Below are positions 23,071 to 35,560 of a stretch of 64,000 nucleotides of DNA, piece by piece. Made by a program: the position numbers and the translations under genes. The stretch covers positions 210,970,355 to 211,034,354 of the forward strand of contig CP136063.1 of assembly GCA_032622095.1 (NCBI GenBank), given 5' to 3'. How positions within the stretch are numbered: the stretch's first letter is position 1; each line of letters starts with the position of its first letter. The notes beneath the pieces are model-generated. The model was not told the DNA's origin, searched no databases, and was given only the letters and a program-made list of their open reading frames with translations. The DNA is from Siphonodentalium dalli. Taxonomy: Eukaryota; Mollusca; Scaphopoda; Gadilida; Siphonodentaliidae.

Positions 23071-26000
23071 TTATATACTCTAGTAGCTCATGGTGGTTTT
23101 GTATGCACTTGTATGTCCAGAGCAAAACTCTTCATGAATCCACTAATTGAAGGTACACGAACAATATTTGGTTGGTGACACTTTTCCCATTGAGGACGAA
23201 ATGGGTCAAATGGCCACGCCCCTTTTTCGCGAAGTACTACCACCCGCCGTGACTATATCTCCAGAACCGTTGGACATAAGGGGTTGTGTCACCACTCAAA
23301 AAGTGCGGAATGGCCACATTATGGGGGGGTCAGTAATACATTTTCATATCCAAAAGTCAATGGTTTTGAAGATAATTGCCAAAAACCAAAAAAAATCCAT
23401 TTTTAAGGGCCCAATTTTGGGGTTCAGCACTTTTATCTCAAAGCTGAGCCCCTAATTAGAATTTGATTGACCTATATCCATCGGTGCCACATACAGGTAT
23501 CATTTCTGATATTTTCTGTACCATTATCGCATGGGATTGACCTTCAAGGAGCTCTTGACCCTGAAAATAAGGTTTTTGGATGGAATATATTGGACGTAGA
23601 ATGAAAAACAGACATTTTCCCAATAACAAAGATGTTGAGGAAATCATCAATTATGGGGTATTTGATCAGTAACCCAAGACTCCTACAAAAAGGTTACCTG
23701 GTGATATAATTTGAATGTAGTTCATCTTTTGTTATCTAGATGTCATGGCCTTTGATGTGAGATGGCTGTCAAAATGGTTATAAATGGAATGACATATATC
23801 ACATTAGCAATATACTTGTAAATGAGTTCAATGTGTTATTTTCTTTAAACTTATGGGAGAACAGGGGTGTTTTTATGGTATTCTAATGTTGAATTGAATT
23901 ATACTCAGCCCACAAGTAGGTTTAGTAAATGTTGAGTTACTACAATTTGATCAATCAGTATGATTCGGTAGTCGAGCAGGTTGTGTCTTTATCAGTCCCA
24001 CATCAATTTTGATTGGCTGCATTACCATTTTGTATAAAGGTTCTACAATTTCCCTAACACGTACATTATTTTAGAACAAATAATGGCTAGCCTGGCATGA
24101 TTGCCTATGTTTATATCCTGATATATGTATACGTACACGTAGATGTATATTTGCCCTAAATTGTTTCTGGTTCAAATTTGGGAGTTTGTAAGAAAATAAG
24201 TCATAAGAAAGATGCAGTTGCAGTAATATTAAAATATATTGTCCTGTTCAAAACTAACAAATACATGTCCAGTTATAATAAATCCACACATTAAAAATAT
24301 AGGGCTTCCATATATACAGAATATTTTCCAACTTGACAATCGTTCCTTGTGTTCAACTGAGTGAGTTCATGTGAGGTTCATGGAAATTTATTTGGCAAGC
24401 TTGATTCTAAAGTGTCTAGCTTTATGGGCTTGAAATTCCGAATGCAATCCTGTTGCGTTGTGAGCTTAGAGAGAGAGAGTTAGAAGAAAAATACAAGCAT
24501 CAGTTGATATGCAGATACAAATCTACATTCTGCAGGTAGCCATGCTATGCAATCCTCCTTCATGTTTCAACTTATCAAGGAAAAATTATCACATTACCAA
24601 TGACTATGATAGTCAGATGTTTTTGTAGATTTGTGGATGTTGTAGATTTGTGGATGTTGTAATGCTATATAGATCTCCATTATAGTTGCACAAATTTATT
24701 TTTCATTTCGTCCCTTTAAATTGACTTTTATTTTTTATGTATATATATGTGCCACTCCAAAAATGTCAGTAAAAGTACTGTAAACCGTTTGGTTTGATGT
24801 TATAGGCACAGGAGATATATATATACTTTAGATGTCAAATAGTGTGAACCATGCAGGTACGTGTATGTGTGTCAGTCGCCGTATGTGTGTGATGTACATG
24901 CAGTAACTACATGTATATTCTAGTGAAATTTATGGTCTGCACTCTGCAGTATTTCAAACACATGCTATGGCCATGCCTACGTATACGTATGTACACTGAT
25001 TCTAACACAATGATTGTCAGGTTATAATCTATGTTTGAGGAAAGTTACTATGTATTTTTCATTTGTGTTTCATTTGTCAATATTAATGGGTCCCAGGAGC
25101 CCAGATGTTACTAGTGCAGAGCCCATTTAATTTTCATGAGACTGGTGGACTTCATGTCTATACTCCTAAATAAACATGACTCTGAGTCTTATCAGACCAA
25201 GACGGTATTGTGTAGGTTTTACTAGAATTATATTTAGAAAAGACTCAACCATTATTTTTCCATTGCCCTATATATCACAATATATACATTTGGCAGTATT
25301 CATCCCAAGTTTAGTGGTGATGCTAATAAATTTGGTATGATATTCAGGTAGAGCAAAGCGATCTGAACAAATCGAGGATAAGCCACTATGTGTAGAAAAC
25401 ATTAAAACACATGTATATTGTGAAATATTTCAATAATGGGTGCTGGTTTTTACAAACTGGCCATAATTGAGATGACTATTCCTGTTGTTTACCAATCATC
25501 AGCGTACACATTAAATATTTTGAAGTATATATGTTCTTGAATGTTTCATACAGACACTGACTTTTGCACAAATTGCTCGGATTAGCCAAACAATGCAAAA
25601 ATAACCAACTTTAGGTAAAATGGTACTTAACAGAATCGCTTTGACCTACAAACATCATAGCAATCCAGCAGTACCCATCAGCATAATATAAAATTAGCAG
25701 GACCACTTAACCTGGGGTGGTATTGAAAATGAAAATATCTTTAAAATGGTAAGTTATGAGGGCTATTAGCTATTATGAAGAATTATGTTAGTGAAATTAT
25801 AGACCCTCAACTTCTCCAACCTGCAAGTGCTGCAACTATCATGGCCAATCAAAACTAATTCCATCATTTCCTAAAACTTTTTGTGAGATGAGGTGTCCTT
25901 TTGGAAGAATTGATTACTTCTGAAATATATACTGGTATATATGGTCATCTCTCATCTGATTACAACATGTTTTTACTATGCCCAGATGCAATACCCATTT

Positions 26001-27216
26001 TAGGATCGCAACATGTGGCTGCTGCATGAAGCAAACAGCTGGTCATTCCATTTAGTAAAAGTGTTTAGCATGTTTCATAGCTTGGTCACTTAAATCAGAT
26101 CAGCTGTTAAATGTTGATAACAAATTTTGAAAACCTGTTTTGTTCAATCTGTACATTTCTGTTGATTAGAGCACAATTGTTACCTGATTTTTGGTAAAGC
26201 ACACCAGTTTCCAAGGCATGTTCAGTCATGAAGAGCTCACGTTGTGTGTCGGGGTCAACACATCCTCAGCAGCAATTTCCAGCTAATCCCATTGTGTGTG
26301 GTCAATTGTGCTCTTACATGTAAGTCGATCAGAGAATTCGGATACTTCTTTAAAAAGTGTCATACATATGCTGTGGCCTTGGTGGTATTGTATACTTGTG
26401 GTGCGTAACATGCTGAAATCGGTTTTTGGCAATTATCTTAAAAACCATTGACTTTTGGACATGAAAATGTATTACTGACCCCCCATAATGTGGATTTTCA
26501 GGGTCAAGAGCTCCTTGAAGGTCAATCCCATCCGATAATGGTACAGAAATTATACCTATATGTGGTATATATACCGATGGATATAGATCAATAAAATTCG
26601 AATTGGAGGCTCAGCTTTGAGATAAAAGTGCTGAACCCCAAAATTGGGCCCTTAAAAATTGATTTTTTTTGGTTTTTGGCAATTATCTTAAAAACCATTG
26701 ACTTTTGGACATGGAAATGTATTACTGACCCCCCATAATGTGGATTTTCAGAGTCAAGAGCTCCTTGAAGGTCAATCCCATCCGATAATGGTACAGAAAT
26801 TATACCTATATGTGGTACCGATGGATATAGATCAATAAAATTCGAATTGGGGGCTCAGCTTTGAGATAAAAGTGCTGAACCCAAAATTGGGCCCTTAAAA
26901 ATGGATTTATTTTGTTTTTTGGCAATTATCTTAAAAACCATTGACTTTTGGATATGAAAATGTATTACTGACCCCCCATAATGTGGCCATTCCGCACATT
27001 TTGAGTGGTCACACGACCCCCTATGTCCAACGGTTCTGGAGATATTGTCACGGCGGGTGGTAGTACTTCAGCAAAAAGGGGCGTGGCCATTTGACCCATT
27101 TCGCCCTCAATGGGAAAAGTGTCACCAACCAAATATTGTTCGTGTACCTTCAATTAGTGGATTCATGAAGAGTTTTGCTCTGGACATACAAGTGCATACA
27201 AAACCACCATGAGCTA
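23071..27216. mobile_element. TIR element, right copy (inverted)
   Basis: Mirror of 2592-6469, with TACTCTAGTAGCTC at about 23074 and its complement near 27214. It is longer because a unit of about 245 bp (GGTTTTTGGCAATTATCTTA to GGGCCCTTAAAAAT) occurs about three times (26421, 26671, 26913), against about two in the left copy. Its inner flank is unrelated to the left copy's, and its outer flank is the shared minisatellite. Confidence 0.8.
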
Positions 27217-27224
27217 CTAGAGTA

Positions 27225-28587
27225 GTTCATATTCCCCATTTAGACTCAGCTTTACATTACTGAATGCAGTCACATATTGCCATGTAGAATCAGCTTATCA
27301 TGTCTGTATCGCTGAATCCAGGTACATATTCCCCATTTAGACTCAGCTTTACATTGTTGAATCCGGTTACATATTCCCCATGTAGACCGAGCTTTACATC
27401 GCTGAATCCAGGTACATATTCCCCATTTGGACTCAGCTTTACATTGCTGAATCCAGTTACATATTCCCATGTAGAACAAGCTTTACATGTCTGTATCGCT
27501 GAATCCCATTACATATTCCCCATGTAGAACAAGCTTTACATGTCTGTATCGCTGAATCCCATTACATATTCCCCATGTAGAATCAGCTTTACATTTCTGT
27601 ATCGCTGAATCCAGGTACATATTCCCCATGTACATAGACCCAGCTTTACATGTCTGTGTCACTGAATCCAGGTACATATTCCCCATGTAGACCCAGCTTT
27701 ACATCGCTGAATCCAGGTGCACATTTCCCATGTAGACCCAGCTTTACATGTCTGTATCGCTGAATCCCATTACATATTCCCCATGTAGACCCAGCTTTAC
27801 ATCACTGAATCCAGGTACATATTCCCCATGTAGATCCAGCATTACATATCTATATCACTGAATCCAGGTGCATATTCCCCATGTAGACCCAGCTGTACAT
27901 GTCTGTATCACTGAATCCAGGTGCATATTCCCCATGTAGACCCAGCTTTACATGTCTGTATCGCTGAATCCAGGTGCATATTCCCCATGTAGACCCAGCT
28001 GTACATGTCTGTATCGCTGAATCCCATTACATATTCCCCATGTAGACCCAGCTGTACATGTCTGTATATCTGAATCCCATTACATATTCCCCATGTAGAC
28101 CCAGCTTTACATGTCTGTATCGCTGAATCCCATTGCATATTCCCCATGTAGACCCAGCTGTACATGTCTGTATCGCTGAATCCCATTACATATTCCCCAT
28201 GTAGACCCAGCTGTACATGTCTGTATATCTGAATCCCATTACATATTCCCCATGTAGACCCAGCTGTATATGTCTGTATATCTGAATCCCATTACATATT
28301 CCCCATGTAGACCCAGCTGTACATGTCTGTATCGCAGAATCCCATTACATATTCCCCATGTAGACCCAGCTGTACATGTCTGTATATCTGAATCCCATTA
28401 CATATTCCCCATGTAGACCCAGCTGTATATGTCTGTATATCTGAATCCCATTACATATTCCCCATGTAGACCCAGCTGTATATGTCTGTATATCTGAATC
28501 CCATTACATATTCCCCATGTAGACACAGCTTTACATCGCTGAATCCAGGTGCATATTCCCCCTGTAGACCCAGCTTTACATGTCTGT
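27225..28587. repeat. 53-bp minisatellite, right array
   Basis: Reverse-complement counterpart of 1968-2590, but about twice as long (roughly 26 units). Later units share variant forms CAGCTGTACATGTCTGTATA and TCTGAATCCCATTACATATT that are rare in the left array, showing independent expansion after the arms formed. Confidence 0.92.
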
Positions 28588-29350
28588 CAACATCTTTTCC
28601 AGAACTTCAAGTAAAAATTGATTCATATTTGGTGTGGATGGTCCCTAAGTGACTGGGATGCAGATTTGTTGCAATTGGGTCACTGGGTCAAATATGAGCG
28701 AAATGCCAGGGACATCACGTTTCCCCCTATAGTATTTTTTAAAATGTCTTCTTCTCAAGAAGCATCAGGCCTATTTTTTGTCCCCCGTAAAATTTATTTT
28801 CGGGGGACTATTGTAATCAGCTCAGTCCGTCCTTCCGTGTGTCTGTGCGTCCGTCCAGAGTTATAACTCCAGTAATTATCATCCGATTTGATTGAAACTT
28901 GGTACGTAGGTGTCTCAACCAAGCACACAGGTGCTCTGCAATTCTGGGTTTGATCCGATGTTCTTTTATGGAGTTATTTCCCTTTTTTCAACTTTTTTTT
29001 TACTTAGAACATTTCTTACTTTTTCGGTTTCCGGATGATATCTCAAGTTTTGATCTTTTAATTGCAAATTCCGTTTTTATGTGGATCAGTCATATCAAGA
29101 TACAGGTTGAGTTCGAATTTGAGTTTGATCCGCTGATTTTTCCTAGAGTTATGGACTTTTTTCGACTTAGAAAATTCAATTTTTCTTGATTTTACTTTGG
29201 TTTCCTGATGATAACTCAAGTTTGGACTGTTAAATTGAAAATTCCGTTTTTTATGAGTTATTGATATCAAAATACAGGTCAGTTCGAATTTGAACCAATG
29301 ATTTTTCCCAGAGTTATGGGCCTTTCGACTTTGAAAAACATTTTTTGTAA
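28588..29350. repeat. Dispersed repeat present only in the right arm
   Basis: About 760 bp have no mirror in the left arm. It includes TTTTCGGGGGACTATTGTAA followed by CCGTCCTTCCGTGTGTCTGT and two units of about 180 bp with CAAGTTTTGATC/GACT and TTTTCC(T/C)AGAGTTATGG. It is a GTCCGTCC-type mollusc dispersed repeat, either inserted here or lost from the other arm. Confidence 0.7.
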
Positions 29351-30960
29351 TTTTCTGTATGAGGGTACCTTCGTGGTGTAATCAACTCCTCCTACAGTTT
29401 TGATCGTAGATATTTGAAACTTCAGAGTATTATTACCTACATATTGGAGATGTGCAACATGTATATAGATGACTGGAAAATTATTTTTTTACGGAATTAT
29501 TAACCCTTTCAACTTAGAACATTTCAACATTTTTTTTAATTTCTTTAACAAAGCGGCATCGACTTGCCACATTGTCCGGGGACACTGTGGTCTGCTGACC
29601 TTTTATGTTATATATAACATGGAGGGTCCTTGGTGACTGGGATACAGATTTGTTAAAATGGTTTCCTCTTGTCAAGAAATGGTGTTTGGTGTGTAGGTTC
29701 CATGGGTAGTCGAGATTCCAATATGTTTAAATGAGGTCGGCCATTAAAAAAAGGCATGTCTGGTTGGAACTTTTCAACAGATCGGAAAGCTTTAATAAGG
29801 TACATGTATCAATTGTAAACTTCTAACATAAGGGTGGATGTGCACAAGGAATTGTATGAACTTGGCAGTTTGCTGCGGTTCGGTGGGACAGGATATGGGC
29901 TATGGGGGAGGGTGGTAGGCCATATGCAGTTGATAATTTAAAGGTGAACATCCCACAGCCCTCGAGCTACATCCCTGTTTAGGATTACTTGTTTTTGACT
30001 GATTTTGACAAGTACTAACTGTTAAGGGTCTTCAGAGTCCCAGTCTTCTCAGTCTTTAGGCCTAAAAACTGAACCTTCGTTTTTCGCTAACAAAGGGCAA
30101 AAAAATAGGGGGTAAACTATTTTTTTATCACCCGCCAAATTTAAAATTTGCGGGGGATATAGTAATGGGTTCCGTCCGTCTGTCCGTCGTTCCGTTCCGT
30201 CTGTCCGTCCATCTGTCCCGAATTTGTAAGAGTCATAACTTGAACAAATGTCAATGGACTCTCAAAGATTTGTGGTATATGAGTTCGCCTGACCATTACC
30301 TAGAATGAGTTCGCAAACCAGGTCCGGCCGGATATTTTTACCGGAGTTATTGGACTTTGTTTATTATTTTTGTCGAATTTACCAAATAGCAAATAGACGA
30401 CGTCAAATGGCTCATTTCCACAAATCTCAATGGATTTCAAAGATATTTGGTATATGAGTTCACTTGAACAGTATCTAGAATGAGTTCGCAAACCAGGCCC
30501 GGCCAGATATTTTCAGCAGAGTTATTGGACTTTGTTTATTTTTTTTTTGTGCAAATGGACGACGTCACAGGGCTCATTTCCACAAATGTCAACTGATTTA
30601 AAAGATTTTTGGTATATGAATTCACATGACCAGTATCTAGAACGAGTTCGCAAACCAGGTCCGGCCTGATATTGTCAGCAGAGTTATTGGACTTTGTTTA
30701 TTATTTTTGGTGCAAATTGACGACGTCACAGGGCTAATTTCCACAAATGTCAACGGATTTAAAAGATTCGTTCCCATGACCAGTACCTAAAATGAGTTTG
30801 CAAGCCAGGCTTTTTGACAAAATCCCACCTCTTGTTTAGCACATACTGAGAACGCAAACATTATTGAGAATGCACTTGGCCTAACTGCACATTTCGGCAG
30901 GGGGATACCGCCGTCTGCGACTGCTTGTTAAATTTTATTTTTGAATTCCTATAACACACA

Positions 30961-31291
30961 TAGAGGATCTCACATGAGTTTCTATTTTATACGGAATTTA
31001 TCAACCGAGTTCACTAAATTCGATTTGAGCCGAGGTTTACCGAGGCTCAAATAGAATTTAGAGGACGAGGTTGATAAATTACGTATAAAATAGGACGAGT
31101 GTGAGATACCTTTTATCACATGATCAAATAAACCCGAAGCAACGCGCAATTTTCATCGAAAACAACAATCATAAACTACAGCGATCGCAAGTTATTTGAA
31201 GAACGCCGTGACGTCATCGCACGCGCTGATATTAAACGTGTCTATTACCGATAATTATGAAACTGCTTTTATGACCAAATTATGTGATAAA
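30961..31291. mobile_element. 331-bp foldback insertion unique to right arm
   Basis: The left arm reads ATAACACACA directly into AGGCATTTATGG, and the right arm has 331 bp between those two points. The insert holds one hairpin (30963-31110, GAGGATCTCACATGAG...; arms share TAATTTATCAACC and GAGCC) and a second unit bounded by TTTTATCACAT and ATGTGATAAAA. No coding frame. Clear presence/absence difference between arms. Confidence 0.85.
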
Positions 31292-31405
31292 AGGCATTTA
31301 TGGCCCTCAATGCATCATATATGTATATAGTTTATCTGGATATAATTTTGTACTGAACTTGCAAGGCACTGTATTTTATATTCTTTTATTTTAGTTTTTA
31401 TTTAT

Positions 31406-31560
31406 CTAATGGCCTAGCACTTTGTTCAAATCTCGCATATTGGAGTGACTCTTGAATCTTGGTCTTAGGGAAGCTTTTACCACACCACCATCTTTCCCAC
31501 ATTGGACACAAGCTTCGCCAAACCAGAACCATAGTACGCCAACTCTAGAGTATCTGACAG
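31406..31560 (-). pseudogene. Coding relic shared with 44580-44760
   Basis: The minus-strand frame contains CVQCGKDGGVVKASLRPRFK. The frame at 44576-44866 (minus) contains ECGGEGGVLKPSLRDRYK followed by TPICEQC. Both also share the nucleotides GTCACTCCAATATG. The alignment suggests an old protein-coding segment of a repeat family, possibly a Cys-rich domain. Its function was not recognised. The left-arm start (1-45) is a third partial copy. Confidence 0.35.
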
Positions 31561-31659
31561 GGATAATTTTGGGGATTTTTGGGAAAGATTTCAGGGCCCA
31601 TGCAATTGGGAAATATAGATACATGTACTGTATCAGGATAATTTGGGAAATTTTCTAAT

Positions 31660-32860
31660 TGAAATAATGACACTATCAAATGAATTTAAAAAATAAGATA
31701 TTTAAATCTTAATGACCTAATGAATAAAGCAACAGTGTATATACCAGCTCATACTAAGTCTGTAAGACGGTACATCTATAAATATGATACATGACACGTA
31801 CTGTATATACCAGCTCATACTACATTCAAGTCAATATCTCTATAAATCTGATATAGACTTTATTCTAGTAGTAGAAATTATGTCAGGACTATTATATATG
31901 ATAGATTCTTGATATAAATTCGTACATGTATCTAGAATTAAGTAGCTATCCGGTAATAACATGTTGTGTTAAAGCATGAGTTCCCTGTATGTGAACAATG
32001 TTCAACCTGCTAAAAAAGTATTCTCCTCCCTGCCCCTTCCCACAAATCATCAATGTTTCATCAAATGTTCACACTGGGGTTACATGATTTAGTGCCTAAC
32101 TATCAGAAAATTTAACTACAGATTATTGAGAATTTCTATGAAACAATCAATTGTCATAAATGTCCAAAGACATTTCATTTCTATTGATCAACACCCCTAA
32201 ACATATCAAATTGGGTTAATAAACATATCCCAAACCCAAAAGTCGAAAATAATTTGTTTATTTTGGGTTAAAGTTTTGAAGTTATCCCATTTTTGGATGC
32301 TTGTTAGCCCTCTAATCCCGGTTTGGTGTGTTTTGTGAGCACGATTTTGCAAGTTAATTAGGATAATGACTCATTATATTAAAATCAGCAACTTAAACTA
32401 CTAGAAACTGGAAGAATAAAGTCAAGTTTACGGCATGTGGTCCGGCGAACGGGTGGGCAGATTACCGGAAATGAAGGTATTATTTTGTCAGGTGATCGAC
32501 TCAACAGTTATTGACTATCTTGTTTTTGCTAAATTGCAAATGAGGATAACATACTTCTATTACTTATTGATCTACATTGCATGGATTTACAGTATTTGCA
32601 TTATTTAACTACATATGTACCAAAAATGACGGTAACTAAACAACAGTTACATGTAGCAAAATGCAAAGTCTTGACCGTAACTTATTTCAAACATAAATCC
32701 TATGACGAATATAAAAATTACAGAAACTCCTTGTGAAAGAACACACAGATGTAACATTGAACTGTTTAAATGACAAAGAATGTGTTATTGGATAACATCC
32801 GCTCTCCACCAGAATAGCATATGAAGGTTCTCGGGTGTCATTCCGACAACAAGCCAGCAA
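31660..32860. other. AT-rich sequence, no gene seen
   Basis: No long frame, no clear splice-bounded exon and no repeat structure beyond short direct repeats (ATACCAGCTCATACTA near 31741 and 31808). Confidence 0.5.
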
Positions 32861-32867
32861 ATACATG

Positions 32868-33254
32868 TAGTGTCTGTCATTTGCAGAATGAGGTTCCCAG
32901 AGGATGAATTTAGAGCTGCTATCCCAGACAGTGGGCAAGCATCACCAAATGCAGCCCCTGGGAACCTCATTCTGCTTAGGCCTCAACTGCTACGGGAGAC
33001 CTTGGGTCAGATTGAAGTTCCCCAGCTGAAGTTGTCACCTCGATTATGCATTTAATCTTCTGCAAAACTATAGGGGATATAGAAACTTCCAAGAAGGGTA
33101 AAAGTAACTAAAAACAATGTTAATTTGAGACTGGGGGTACTTCCCAGAAGATGAGGTCTAAGCAGAGTGAGGTGAATTTGGTGATGCTAGCCCACTGTGC
33201 AGGATAGCATCACTAATTTCACCTGCTGGGGACCTCATTCTGCAAATGTCAGAC
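32868..33254. mobile_element. Foldback MITE, GCAGAATGAGGTCCC family
   Basis: Ends TGTCTGTCATTTGCAGAATG and CATTCTGCAAATGTCAGACA are inverted complements. Further internal inverted copies of GGGACCTCATTCTGC and ACCAAATTCACC form a nested foldback. TA is present at both junctions within a few bases. Related copies lie at 49625-50041 (complete) and 15285-15560 (partial). Frames in it are incidental. Confidence 0.8.
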
Positions 33255-33702
33255 ACACTATTTGTCTCAACCGCGGGCGACAGCTGTATACGTTTTCTTT
33301 TCTATCAGAGTACGGATATGGGATCTTATTATTCTTATTCCAAATGTCTTGTTTCTCTGCTTTCTCATGTGGAATGGGAGAACTGCGTTTGGCAAACTAA
33401 AGTCCACAAACAGCCATATATTTGCTGCTTTTTATGGTTTGGTAAGTGAAACTAAAGTCCACAGACAGACATATATTTGCTGCTTTTTATGGTTTGGTAA
33501 AGACCCACTTAATTTTCGAGTCCCCGATTATATATACGGTTTTAATAACAATCTATGCCATAAAATATGATTAAAATACTATAATTAATTACCATTTGAA
33601 ACATCTGTGTCTCAGAAGATGCCGATAGGGAAATAGAAAACAGCTGAAATCAGAGAGATATTCGCCACATTTTGGCTCCCAGAATTCAAACTAAAGATGC
33701 AA

Positions 33703-33764
33703 TTTCAATGGAAGGGGAATAACTCTATCTTTAAGATACAGAGTTATTCCCCCTCCATTGAAAA
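33703..33764. repeat. Hairpin with 27-bp arms
   Basis: TTTCAATGGAAGGGGAATAA...ATCTT and its complement AAGAT...TTATTCCCCCTCCATTGAAA meet with almost no loop. This is a short MITE-like palindrome or a structured RNA precursor; no flanking gene shows which. Confidence 0.8.
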
Positions 33765-34018
33765 TAATAAACTTTTAACTACAATCTAAATGACAAAAAA
33801 CAACATGTTCACGGTTTATTACACCGGATATTAAAGTAAATTTATATTAAATTGTTAAATTTGATTTTATGTTAACATTTACAAAAGACATCTTCGACTC
33901 AAATTAATTATTCTTCTATATACTATTGATATTAGATTGTTGTTATAACCAGGAATTTATTGAAATTGGCATACAGTCTCTCTTTAATAAAATCTTGAAT
34001 CTTCTATTTTAATTACAG

Positions 34019-34108
34019 GTTATGATTGTTGTTGTGATCAGTATTTTGAGGTGTGTTGTTGCCATGACAGTTAATGCCTCTCTCTATGTAGGCGATGTTG
34101 CTGACAAG
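34019..34108 (+). CDS. Candidate internal exon, membrane-segment-like
   Basis: A 90-nt open segment is bounded by ATTTTAATTACAG (acceptor) and GACAAG/GTTTGT (donor), phase 0 at both ends. It encodes 30 residues starting VMIVVVISILRCVVAM, a likely transmembrane stretch, then TVNASLYVGDVADK. No family was recognised. Phase 0 would be compatible with the terminal exons at 57008 and 58087, which look like a cytoplasmic tail, but the 23-kb distance makes the link speculative. It could also be a chance frame. Confidence 0.35.
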
Positions 34109-34404
34109 GTTTGTACTTCATTCCTCCCACAACATCCCCCCCCCCACAACATTTCCCCCCATCAAACATACCCTACAATGTCCTCACACATACCGTGTGG
34201 TGTGCAAATTTTACAGCAGACACAAAAAACTATTTATCAGTGAAAATATAATTGGCATTGCTACCAATACCATTGCATGATAAAAGGCCACTCCACACGG
34301 CATTTACGGTGCAGCATGCCATGCGATATGACACTCATTTCATTGAATTAGAACACACTGTAGGCAATGAGCATCTTACACCCGCAATGTGTCTGTTTGA
34401 GCAC

Positions 34405-34610
34405 GAGGTAGTGGCCCACATCTCGAGAAAATAACAAATTTCAAAAATCAATATCTAATAACTCTGAGCTTTGTTTGATGAGTTCCTCGACTCGAATCAA
34501 ATATTTTTTACCCTCAAAGCCAAAGAAATAGTAATATAGAACCCTCTGATCGGATTGTTGTTGTTGGAATCTGTTGAGATGGGGACCCTCTGATCGGATT
34601 GAGTACCTTT
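34405..34610. mobile_element. Fragment of the AGGTACTCAA MITE
   Basis: The right half of the 21157-21625 family: ATATCTAATAACTCTGAGCT, TTCCTCGACTCGAATCAAAT and the terminus GATTGAGTACCT followed by TTAA. The left half is absent. Confidence 0.8.
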
Positions 34611-35150
34611 AAATGGAGTCACGAGGTCAAATAGGGGTGAGACCACAGACATAACTCTTCTTCCTTAGTAATTCTTAAAAGTTCTTCTGCTCAATAGCCA
34701 TTAGGCATATTTAGCTTCTATATTGTATGGAGGGTCGTTGGGTGACTGGGTTACAGACTTGTTCAAATTGACCGACCAGTCAAGAATAGCGTTTGGTGTA
34801 TAGAGCCCATGGAAAGTTGGGATTAAAATTAAAGAAGGGGGCATGTCAAGTTGGATCTTTGGAACAATTGGGAAATCAGTTGTAAAATTCCAACATGTGC
34901 AAAGGAATTTTACGAACTTTGGAGTGTACCTGTTTGCTTCAGTTGGGAGGGAACAGACTATGGACTATATGGGGTGGGGGATCAGACGCAGTTGAAAATT
35001 TCAAGGTGGACACCCCACTGCTCAATATAGACCCTCTAGCTACTTGTTTTAAAGTGATTTTGACAAGTACTGTTATGGTTTCAGAGTCCCAGTCTTCTCA
35101 ATCTTTACAATCAGATGAGGTTCCTTACAGTCATTGACTGTCTTGAATTT
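34611..35150. repeat. Dispersed repeat related to 48720-49230 and 50300-51240
   Basis: It shares TGGGTGACTGGG(T/G)T, CAGA(T/C)TTGTTCAAAT, GGTCAAATAGGGG and TTTCAGAGTCCCAGTCTTCTCA blocks with the later copies and with 1215-1330. Non-coding, divergent copy. Confidence 0.65.
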
Positions 35151-35219
35151 ATCTGTTATCTGCTTTTACCACAATAGCATCCCTCCAAATTAATAATAAT
35201 AGACCATTACTTGTACACT

Positions 35220-35560
35220 TATTAGCTCAACTTTACTTTGGGGTCGTTCGGCCATAAAACATGACCGCCAGCAGCCATCTTGGATTTTACTCTTTGCATG
35301 ACTAAATCCTTTGATACAGGCTACAGGTCGTATCTTTGGTCAGATCATCATGAAATTTGTCATGGATGTTAACATTGACATGCAAATGGGAACGAGTCAT
35401 TTTCGGGTCATTCGGCAAAAAAACATGGCTGCCAGCATGTCATATATGTTAATATTGACATATAGATGGGAAGAAGTCATTTTGGGGTTATTCGGCTAAA
35501 AAAAACATGGCCGCCAGAAGCAATCTTGGATTCTCACATTCACCCCTCCTTCCCCAAATT
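35220..35560. repeat. 'Catggccgccagcagccatcttgga' dispersed repeat
   Basis: Three tandem degenerate units contain AAAACATGGCCGCCAG and GCCATCTTGGATTTTA. The same blocks appear at 54340-54711 and 59940-60060. The related phrases TTGCATGACTAAATCCTTTG and GGGTCATTCGGC recur. No coding role seen. Confidence 0.6.

Larger units (their letters stand above)
23071..31468. repeat. Right arm of giant inverted repeat
   Basis: Reverse complement of 1-6469, but about 1.9 kb longer. The extra length comes from a 331-bp insertion (30961-31291), about 760 bp near 28588-29350, a minisatellite array roughly twice as long, and one additional unit of a roughly 245-bp tandem repeat (about 26421-26930). Sequence beyond 31468 cannot be compared because its mirror lies outside the window. 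The inner end sits at a TIR terminus near 23071, next to DNA unrelated to the left arm's inner flank. Confidence 0.93.

Noticed and set aside
27225-28587. Regular repeats resembling a CRISPR array
   Set aside because: Units are contiguous minisatellite copies without unique spacers, in a eukaryotic context with introns and SINEs.
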